This document shows positions 1 through 4,465 of a stretch of DNA of 5,708 nucleotides, piece by piece. The notes under the pieces were generated by a model that had not been told where the DNA came from, made no database searches, and was given only the letters and a program-made list of their open reading frames with translations. The stretch is from assembly GCA_002842935.1 (NCBI GenBank), contig PHEM01000216.1, positions 1 through 5,708 of the forward strand, in the 5' to 3' direction. This DNA is from Alphaproteobacteria bacterium HGW-Alphaproteobacteria-13 (lineage in GTDB: Bacteria > Pseudomonadota > Alphaproteobacteria > Sphingomonadales > Sphingomonadaceae). Made by a program: the position numbers and the translations under genes. The stretch's first letter is position 1. Each line of letters starts with the position of its first letter.

Positions 1-557
1 TCGCGCTGGCCCATGTGCGCGCCGCGCTCGACCTGCCGATCGTCGGCACCGTGCCCGCGATCAAGCCCGCCGCCGCGCTGACGACAAGCGGCGTGATCGG
101 CGTCCTCGGCACCGAGGCGACCGTGCGCCAGCCCTATGTCGACGACCTCAGCGCGCGCTTCGCCGCCGACAAGACCGTGCTGCGCCACGGCAGCCCCGGT
201 CTCGTCACCGGCGCGGAGGCAAAGCTGCGCGGCGAGGCGGTCGATCCCGCCGTCATAGCCCAAGCGATCGCGGGCCTGCGCGACCAACCGGGCGGCGCGG
301 CGATGGACGTCATCGTCCTTGCCTGCACCCATTTCCCGCTGCTGCGTCAGGAATTGCAGGCGGCGGCCGGCGATGACGTGCGGCTGATCGACGGGGCGGA
401 AGGCATCGCGCGGCGCATCGCCTATTTGACGCAAGGGCAGGACTGGCCCGCGGCGGCAAGTCCCGGCATCGCCGCCTTCACGCACCGCGAAGAGCGTCCG
501 CCGCCGCCGCTCGCGGCCTTGCTCCCCTATGGCATCGGGCGGATCGAACGCATCTGA
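1..557 (+). CDS. murI: Glutamate racemase, C-terminal part (5' end outside window)
   Basis: Cytoplasmic, cofactor-independent racemase that interconverts L- and D-glutamate and so supplies D-glutamate for peptidoglycan. The gene runs in from the left edge: the frame is open from base 3 (codons for ALAHVRAALDLP), so the GTG at 15 is internal, not a start. Seen in the protein: the family block IVGTVPAIKPAA, followed by GVLGTEATVRQPY, and the second catalytic cysteine in LACTHFPLL (Cys codon at 324-326, with the conserved His two residues later). The DGAEGIARRI segment near the C-terminus is also typical of MurI. The first catalytic cysteine (NTAS region) lies outside the window. About 185 residues are visible, roughly the C-terminal two thirds of a normal 260-290-residue racemase. 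It ends in TGA at 555-557, 124 bp before hemA on the same strand. No T-tract terminator follows it, so read-through into hemA is possible. Confidence 0.95.
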   Translation, partial: ALAHVRAALDLPIVGTVPAIKPAAALTTSGVIGVLGTEATVRQPYVDDLSARFAADKTVLRHGSPGLVTGAEAKLRGEAVDPAVIAQAIAGLRDQPGGAAMDVIVLACTHFPLLRQELQAAAGDDVRLIDGAEGIARRIAYLTQGQDWPAAASPGIAAFTHREERPPPPLAALLPYGIGRIERI

Positions 558-580
558 ACCTTTGGATTTGCCGCGCAATT

Positions 581-595
581 TGCGAATCGTTCGCA
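581..595. promoter_or_regulatory. Fur-box-like inverted repeat upstream of hemA
   Basis: The perfect dyad TGCGAA-TCG-TTCGCA is centred about 94 nt before the hemA start codon. Read as a 7-1-7 Fur layout it agrees with the E. coli core TGATAATCATTATCA at 10 of 15 positions, and it is close to the TGCGAAT-type variants I recall for Fur sites in other Proteobacteria. Two smaller dyads lie just upstream and partly overlap it: TTGC-CGC-GCAA at 568-578 and CGCAA-T-TTGCG at 574-584. An iron-responsive operator in front of the first haem-synthesis gene would make sense, but the assignment to Fur is an inference. Another dimeric repressor could bind here. The flanks lack a T-run, so a terminator for murI is unlikely. 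Confidence 0.5.
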
Positions 596-681
596 CTGGC
601 TTTCTGCGGCTTCCGGCGCTATTGGCCCGCATGTCAATAGCCGTCGCAAAGGGACGGCCGGCTTGCAAGCGGGGCTGAACC

Positions 682-1902
682 GTGAATTACAACGATATTT
701 TCGCCCGGGCGATCGACCGGCTGCACGAAGAAGGGCGCTATCGCGTTTTCATCGACATCCTGCGGAACAAGGGCGCTTTTCCCAACGCGCGCTGCTTTGC
801 CGGGCATAACGGGCCGAAGCCGATCACGGTGTGGTGCTCGAACGACTATCTCGCCATGGGTCAGCATCCCAAGGTCGTCGCCGCGATGGAAGAGGCGCTG
901 CACGACGTCGGCGCCGGATCGGGCGGCACGCGCAACATCGGCGGCAACACGCACTATCACATCGACCTCGAAAACGAACTCGCCGACCTGCACGGTAAGG
1001 ACGGGGCGCTGCTCTTCACGTCGGGCTATATCTCGAACGAGGCGACGCTGGGCACGCTGGGCAAGCTGTTGCCCAACTGCATCATCTATTCGGACGAGCT
1101 GAACCACGCCTCGATGATCGCGGGCATCCGCAACTCGGGCTGCGAAAAGCGCGTGTGGCGGCACAACGACCTCGCGCATCTGGAAGAGCTGCTCGCGGCC
1201 GACGATCCCGAGGCGGCAAAGCTGATCGCCTTCGAAAGCGTCTATTCGATGGATGGCGACATCGCGCCGATCCACGCGATCTGCGACCTGGCCGAAAAGT
1301 ACAACGCCCTCACCTATTGCGACGAAGTCCATGCCGTCGGCATGTACGGCCCGCGCGGCGGCGGCATCACCGACCGCGACGAGGCCGCGCACCGCGTGAC
1401 GATCATCGAAGGCACGCTAGGCAAGGCGTTCGGCGTGATGGGCGGCTATATCGCCGCCGACCGCAATATCGTCGACGTGATCCGCAGCTATGCACCCGGC
1501 TTCATCTTCACCACCAGCCTGTCGCCGGTGCTGGTCGCGGGCGTGCTGGCCAGCGTGCGTCACCTGAAATCGTCGAGCGTCGAGCGCGACGCGCAGCAGG
1601 CGGCCGCCGCCTATCTCAAGCAATGCTTTCGCGACGCGGGGCTGCCGGTGATGGATTCGACGACGCACATCGTCCCGCTGATGGTCGGCGATCCCGTGCG
1701 CGCGAAGAAGATCAGCGACATATTGCTCGCCGAATATGGCGTCTATGTACAGCCGATCAATTTCCCGACCGTGCCGCGCGGCACCGAACGCCTGCGCTTC
1801 ACGCCGGGTCCGGCGCATGACGAGGCGATGATGCGCGAACTCACCGACGCACTGGTCGAGATTTGGGACCGGCTCGACCTGGAGCTTCAGAAAGCGGCGT
1901 GA
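682..1902 (+). CDS. hemA: 5-aminolevulinate synthase (C4/Shemin pathway)
   Basis: PLP-dependent enzyme that condenses glycine with succinyl-CoA to 5-aminolevulinate, the committed step of haem (and other tetrapyrrole) synthesis in alphaproteobacteria; cytoplasmic. The 406-residue protein matches the family end to end: GRYRVFIDI near residues 18-26 (Arg21 substrate binding), WCSNDYLAMGQHP at 51-63, GAGSGGTRNIGG at 77-88, NHASM with His142, the PLP-ring Asp214 and His217 in DEVHAVGMYGPRGGG, the Schiff-base Lys248 in GTLGKAFG, and YVQPINFPTVPRGTERLRFTP at 355-375. Start chosen: GTG at 682, because it gives MNYNDIF like other ALAS N-termini (MDYN in Rhodobacter), an in-frame TGA lies at 676-678, and the next in-frame ATG (codon 59) would delete the substrate site. 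The Shine-Dalgarno is weak (GGGG at 671-674, 7-nt spacing), and a 10-bp palindrome GCTTGCAAGC (661-670) sits just before it. The stop overlaps the next gene. The related 2-amino-3-ketobutyrate ligase is less likely, given the ALAS-specific N-terminus and C-terminus. Confidence 0.97.
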   Translation: MNYNDIFARAIDRLHEEGRYRVFIDILRNKGAFPNARCFAGHNGPKPITVWCSNDYLAMGQHPKVVAAMEEALHDVGAGSGGTRNIGGNTHYHIDLENELADLHGKDGALLFTSGYISNEATLGTLGKLLPNCIIYSDELNHASMIAGIRNSGCEKRVWRHNDLAHLEELLAADDPEAAKLIAFESVYSMDGDIAPIHAICDLAEKYNALTYCDEVHAVGMYGPRGGGITDRDEAAHRVTIIEGTLGKAFGVMGGYIAADRNIVDVIRSYAPGFIFTTSLSPVLVAGVLASVRHLKSSSVERDAQQAAAAYLKQCFRDAGLPVMDSTTHIVPLMVGDPVRAKKISDILLAEYGVYVQPINFPTVPRGTERLRFTPGPAHDEAMMRELTDALVEIWDRLDLELQKAA

Positions 1903-2585
1903 GCGACGCGATGCGTTACGACGAGGTTGTGCTGGGGCGCCGCTCGATCCGCGGCTTCCTCGACAAGCCGGTGCCGAAGGAGCTGATCGCCGAAGTGATC
2001 GAAGTCGCGATGCGCGCGCCTTCCTCCTACAACAATCAGTGCTGGAATTTCTCGGTCGTCACGGGCGCGCCGCTCGACGCGATCCGCAAGGGTAATAGCG
2101 AAGGCATATTGGCGGGCGAGCCCGACAGCCGGGAATTCCGCCGCTTCGACGCCGTGCCCGACGCGCATCGCGGCCGGCAGGTCGAGATCGCCAAGCAGTT
2201 GTTCGGCGCGATGGGCATCGCCCGCGACGACAAGGACGCGCGGCAGGACTGGGTGCTGCGCGGCTTTCGCCAGTTCGACGCGCCTGTCAGCGTCGTCGTC
2301 ACCTATGACCGCGTGCTGCTGGGCAGCGACATCGCGCCCTTCGACTGCGGCGCAGTGACCAATGCGCTTGTCAACGCCGCCTGGTCGCGCGGTCTCGGCT
2401 GCGTGATCAACAGCCAGGGCATCATGCAAAGCCCGGTCGTGCGCGAACAGGCGGGCATCCCCGACGATCAGGTCATCATGATCTGCGTCGCCATGGGCTG
2501 GCCCGATGAGAGCTTTCCCGCCAATGGCGTCGTGTCGAACCGCCGGAGCGTCGAGGACGCCGTGCGGTTCGTGGGGTTCGATTAA
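1899..2585 (+). CDS. Nitroreductase-family FMN-dependent oxidoreductase
   Basis: Predicted cytoplasmic flavoprotein that uses FMN and NAD(P)H to reduce nitroaromatics, quinones or another acceptor; the true substrate is unknown. From GTG at 1899 it has 228 residues, normal for the family. Seen: GRRSIRGF at 13-20 (FMN phosphate-binding arginines), the APSSYNNQCWNF block at 40-51, DCGAVTNALVNAAWSRGLGCV at 149-169 (flavin-facing helix and Gly-rich turn), and the C-terminal AMGWPDESFPANG then NRRSVEDAV at 214-222, typical of nitroreductases. There is no signal peptide. Start: GTG 1899 overlaps the hemA stop as GTGA and has GGAG at 1881-1884, 14 nt away, so translational coupling is likely. ATG 1911 (4 codons later) is the alternative; the TTG at 1863 would intrude into hemA and is unlikely. 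Slightly odd: the usual Q-P-W of the APSS block reads Q-C-W here. The tight link to hemA hints at a tetrapyrrole or redox connection, but that is inference only. Confidence 0.9.
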   Translation: MSDAMRYDEVVLGRRSIRGFLDKPVPKELIAEVIEVAMRAPSSYNNQCWNFSVVTGAPLDAIRKGNSEGILAGEPDSREFRRFDAVPDAHRGRQVEIAKQLFGAMGIARDDKDARQDWVLRGFRQFDAPVSVVVTYDRVLLGSDIAPFDCGAVTNALVNAAWSRGLGCVINSQGIMQSPVVREQAGIPDDQVIMICVAMGWPDESFPANGVVSNRRSVEDAVRFVGFD

Positions 2586-2607
2586 GACACCGGACGCCAA
2601 ATCCACT

Positions 2608-2728
2608 CCGTTCGCCCTGAGCTTGTTGAAGCCTGTCCTGAGCGCCTGCAAGGCAGTCGAAGGGGGCTGCTCTTTCTTTTTGGGCCGCAAGAAGAAAGAC
2701 GGTGCTTCGACAGGCTCAGCACGAACAG
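2608..2728. repeat. Composite intergenic inverted-repeat element (CCTGAGC…GTCGAAG type)
   Basis: Two 26-nt arms in opposite orientation bound this 121-bp block. The left arm (2608-2633) contains GTTCGCCCTGAGCTTGTTG; the right arm (2703-2728), read on the minus strand, contains GTTCGTGCTGAGCCTGTCG. They agree at 20 of 26 positions. A further copy in the left orientation lies at about 2632-2665 but is split: CCTGAGC, then GCCTGCAAGGC (2644-2654, a 4-bp stem with a 3-nt loop), then GTCGAAGGG. The middle holds an AT-rich hairpin, listed separately. No open frame here looks like a protein. I recall this repeat family as frequent between genes in sphingomonads. It may act as a bidirectional terminator or be a non-autonomous mobile repeat; neither role is proven by the sequence. 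Confidence 0.75.
2671..2699. repeat. AT-rich hairpin in the core of the repeat element
   Basis: TCTTTCTTTTT (2671-2681) pairs with AAGAAGAAAGA (2689-2699) across a 7-nt GGGCCGC loop. This gives 11 pairs, one of them G-U. It lies about 85 nt past the nitroreductase stop. The purine-rich/pyrimidine-rich arms stand out against the GC-rich surroundings. It lacks a GC stem plus T-tract, so it is not a standard intrinsic terminator. Confidence 0.6.
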
Positions 2729-2747
2729 AATTAGAGCAAATCGCCCG

Positions 2748-2876
2748 AAATCTGAACACCGTATCCCCGAGCGAAGACGAGGGGCTTGTTCGAGCGGAGC
2801 GAGAACCCGCAGCGTTGCCGCCTCGACTTCGCTCGGCAATGCCCCTCGTCTTCGCTCGGGGATACGGTTCAGATTT
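2748..2876. repeat. 129-nt long near-perfect hairpin between convergent genes
   Basis: The outer left arm (2748-2785, beginning AAATCTGAAC and ending ACGAGGGGC) is the reverse complement of the right arm (2841-2876). All 36 right-arm bases are matched, with only a 2-nt bulge (an extra AC at about 2757-2758). Complementarity continues imperfectly inward: CGAGCGGAGCGAG near 2791-2803 against the segment at about 2821-2839. That leaves an apical loop of roughly 15 nt around 2805-2819. The word CGAGCGAAG followed by one base and CGAGG occurs on both strands (about 2769-2783; minus strand at 2843-2857 and 2821-2835), so the hairpin is built from nested inverted copies of one short unit. It could be a transcription barrier for both convergent genes, a REP/MITE-like sequence, or a structured RNA. 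No protein is supported. Confidence 0.85.
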
Positions 2877-2877
2877 A

Positions 2878-2907
2878 AGGCAAGGTGGATTCAGGCACGG
2901 TGGATTC
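2878..2907. repeat. 15-bp tandem duplication
   Basis: AGGCAAGGTGGATTC (2878-2892) is followed directly by AGGCACGGTGGATTC (2893-2907), identical at 14 of 15 bases. It sits between the long hairpin and the 3' end of the minus-strand lipoprotein gene (stop at 2922-2920). It is probably a replication-slippage product with no coding role. Confidence 0.7.
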
Positions 2908-2919
2908 AGATTGCTCCCC

Positions 2920-3360
2920 TCAATCCCGGCAATAGCCCTCCCCGGTCTTGACGATCAGGCACTCCTGCTTGCCCACCAGATATTTGAGACCCGTGTCGTC
3001 GCCGCTGCCGCGATGCAGCGACAAGGACTCGCCGCCGCGCCGGAACTGGATGCCATGTTCGCTGTCCTGCCCGTCATAGCTGCCCTTGGTGTCGAGATCC
3101 GACTGCATCTCCAGTCTGTACCGGCCCGGCTCGCCGGGCGTGATGGTGACGAAAAGCCCTTCGGGACCCGTCCATTTCCCAGCCCAACTGGCAAAGCGAT
3201 GCGGCGCCGTGGCGGGGTCGGTGGCAGCGCCTTCATCGGGCATGGTTTCGACCGGCACGTCGGTGGTGGTCCTATCGGCGGGCGCGGGCGCTTCGGCCTT
3301 TTCGCAGCCCGCGAGCAGCACCAGCGCCGTGGAGGCCGCCAGGATCATGCTCATCTTCAT
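2920..3360 (-). CDS. Small hypothetical lipoprotein
   Basis: Function unknown; I do not recognise a named family. The 146-residue protein begins MKMSMILAASTALVLL followed by the lipobox LAGC (Cys19), so it should be lipid-anchored at the inner or outer membrane with its body in the periplasm. After Cys19 comes a low-complexity linker rich in Ala, Pro, Thr, Asp and Glu (about 20-53), then a compact domain of about 90 residues from WAGKWTGPEGLFVTI to the end, rich in predicted beta strands. Two more cysteines (134 and 144, in KQECLIV and GYCRD) could form a disulfide. Start: GAAGGAG at 3374-3368 precedes two adjacent ATGs; the second (3360) has 7-nt spacing and gives the usual Met-Lys, while the first (3363) adds one Met. 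It lies 53 nt downstream of the dehydratase on the same strand and may share its transcript. It converges with the nitroreductase across the repeat-filled gap. Confidence 0.85.
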   Translation of the reverse strand: MKMSMILAASTALVLLAGCEKAEAPAPADRTTTDVPVETMPDEGAATDPATAPHRFASWAGKWTGPEGLFVTITPGEPGRYRLEMQSDLDTKGSYDGQDSEHGIQFRRGGESLSLHRGSGDDTGLKYLVGKQECLIVKTGEGYCRD

Positions 3361-3413
3361 CATGCGTCTCCTTCTGCCGTCCCCAACGCACCGCGGGCGA
3401 TATGTTTCCACGC

Positions 3414-4406
3414 CTATGGTGCGGCGAGTATCTCCGCATAGGCTCGCGGGTCGACGTTGCCGCCCGACAAAGTGACCAGCGTTGCCGCACTGGGGGCCAC
3501 CTTGCCGGACAACAGCGCCGCCAGCGCCGCCGCGCCGCCGGGTTCGACCACCAGATGCAGCTTTTCGAATGCGACACGCATCGCATGGCGCACTTCCTCG
3601 CGCGTTACGGCGACGCCGCGCACGCCGCGCGCCTGCAAGACGGCGAAATTGATCGGCCATGTTTCCGGCGTCTGGAGCGCGTCGCATTCGGTCGGATGGC
3701 TCAAATCCTCGACCGGCAGGATGCGGCCCGCCGCCAGGCTGCGCGCCACATCGTCCCAGCCTTCGGGTTCGACCGCGACAACCTCGGCCTCGGCGCAGGC
3801 CAGCGCGAGGCCCGCCGTCAACCCGCCGCCACCGCAACAGGCCACCACCTTGTCCGGCCCGTCGATCCCGCGTGCCCGCATCTGCGCCCGCGCCTCGATT
3901 CCGGCCGTCCCCTGCCCCTCGATGATCCAGGGGTCGCCATAGGCGTGGACGAGCGTGCCGCCGCGCTCGGCGATCAGCTTTGCCGCGACGGCATCGCGCG
4001 CTTCGGTGACGCGGTCGTACAGCACGACCTCCGCCCCCAGCGCGCGCGTCGCGGCGAGCTTCATCGCCGGGGCGTTGCCCGGCATCACGATCGTCGCGCC
4101 GATCCCCAGCCGCTTCGCCGACCAGGCGACGCCCTGCGCATGATTGCCGCTCGACACGCCGACCACACCCGCCGCCGCCTGTTCGGGCGTCAGGTCGGTC
4201 AGCCGATGCCACGCCCCGCGAATCTTGAAAGCCCCCACCGGCTGGAGGCATTCGGCCTTGCACCAGATGGTCGCGCCGTCGATCTCCAGCGGCAGCAAGG
4301 GCGTCGGCGGCAGGATCGCGGCGACTTTCGCGGCCGCGCGTTCGACGCCGACCAGCGACGGCGCGCGCGCCGGGTCGCGCAAGGGATCGGGGCTTTGCTG
4401 TGTCAT
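3414..4406 (-). CDS. PLP-dependent threonine/serine dehydratase-like enzyme
   Basis: Fold-type II PLP enzyme, 330 residues, most likely deaminating threonine to 2-oxobutyrate and/or serine to pyruvate in the cytoplasm. Seen: an N-terminal TPLLPL segment, the Schiff-base Lys61 in GAFKIRGA, SSGNHAQG at 85-92 that cradles the cofactor, the glycine-rich phosphate loop CGGGGL at 191-196, VEPGGAAALAALL at 287-299, and SGGN at 314-317. There is no C-terminal ACT-type regulatory domain, so it resembles short catabolic (TdcB-like) or serine-racemase-like members rather than feedback-regulated biosynthetic IlvA. Substrate and reaction (dehydratase, racemase or hydroxyaspartate dehydratase) cannot be settled from motifs. 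The residues before the Gly loop are Cys-Cys where many relatives have Pro-Val or similar. The start is ATG at 4406 with no clear Shine-Dalgarno; a candidate -10 on this strand lies so close that the message may be leaderless. It is divergent from the polyamine gene, and the lipoprotein gene follows it. Confidence 0.9.
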   Translation of the reverse strand: MTQQSPDPLRDPARAPSLVGVERAAAKVAAILPPTPLLPLEIDGATIWCKAECLQPVGAFKIRGAWHRLTDLTPEQAAAGVVGVSSGNHAQGVAWSAKRLGIGATIVMPGNAPAMKLAATRALGAEVVLYDRVTEARDAVAAKLIAERGGTLVHAYGDPWIIEGQGTAGIEARAQMRARGIDGPDKVVACCGGGGLTAGLALACAEAEVVAVEPEGWDDVARSLAAGRILPVEDLSHPTECDALQTPETWPINFAVLQARGVRGVAVTREEVRHAMRVAFEKLHLVVEPGGAAALAALLSGKVAPSAATLVTLSGGNVDPRAYAEILAAP

Positions 4407-4422
4407 GGCTTCGCCCTATAGA
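4395..4422 (+). promoter_or_regulatory. Candidate promoter for the carboxy(nor)spermidine dehydrogenase gene
   Basis: TTGCTG (4395-4400), a 16-nt spacer and TATAGA (4417-4422) give a plausible but imperfect sigma-70-type promoter. It would place the start of transcription near 4429 and leave a leader of about 37 nt. The -10 overlaps the palindrome CTATAG (4416-4421), which reads TATAGG on the minus strand and could also serve the divergent dehydratase. The -35 lies inside the start of the dehydratase gene. The call rests on sequence likeness only. Confidence 0.3.
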
Positions 4423-4434
4423 GCGCGCCAGGGA

Positions 4435-4449
4435 TCGCCAAGGTGGCGA
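4435..4449. promoter_or_regulatory. Perfect dyad TCGCCA-AGG-TGGCGA beside the ribosome-binding site
   Basis: Six-base arms with a 3-nt centre, ending 1 nt before the AGGAG ribosome-binding site (4451-4455) of the downstream gene. It could be an operator for a small dimeric regulator in this 59-bp divergent region. In RNA it could form a 6-bp stem that affects ribosome access. No regulator is identifiable from the window. Confidence 0.35.
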
Positions 4450-4465
4450 CAGGAGATTTTTCACG

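Noticed and set aside
581..595. Reading the dyad after murI as an intrinsic terminator
   Set aside because: The stem would be only 6 bp with a 3-nt loop, and no T-run follows. A DNA-binding site is the better explanation.
634..1392. 252-codon open frame on the minus strand opposite hemA
   Set aside because: It is a high-GC shadow of hemA. The plus strand encodes a complete ALAS, and the antisense translation shows no recognisable motif.
1863..1898. Upstream TTG start for the nitroreductase
   Set aside because: It would add 12 residues coded within hemA that do not resemble the family N-terminus. GTG at 1899 or ATG at 1911 fits better.
1887..2759. 290-codon open frame on the minus strand opposite the nitroreductase
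   Set aside because: It overlaps a well-supported flavoprotein gene completely, and its beginning lies in repeat DNA. The translation is His/Arg/Ala-rich without domain features.
2582..2839. 85-codon minus-strand frame in the repeat region
   Set aside because: Almost all of it consists of repeat arms; there is no ribosome-binding site and no plausible domain.
2608..2876. Insertion sequence or CRISPR array in the repeat-rich gap
   Set aside because: There is no transposase frame, no target-site duplication that I can see, and no regularly spaced direct repeats with unique spacers.
2506..3441. 311-codon plus-strand frame running through the intergenic repeats and across the lipoprotein
   Set aside because: It begins inside the nitroreductase in another frame, translates the hairpin arms, and then reads antisense to the lipoprotein. 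This is an artefact of few stop codons in GC-rich DNA.
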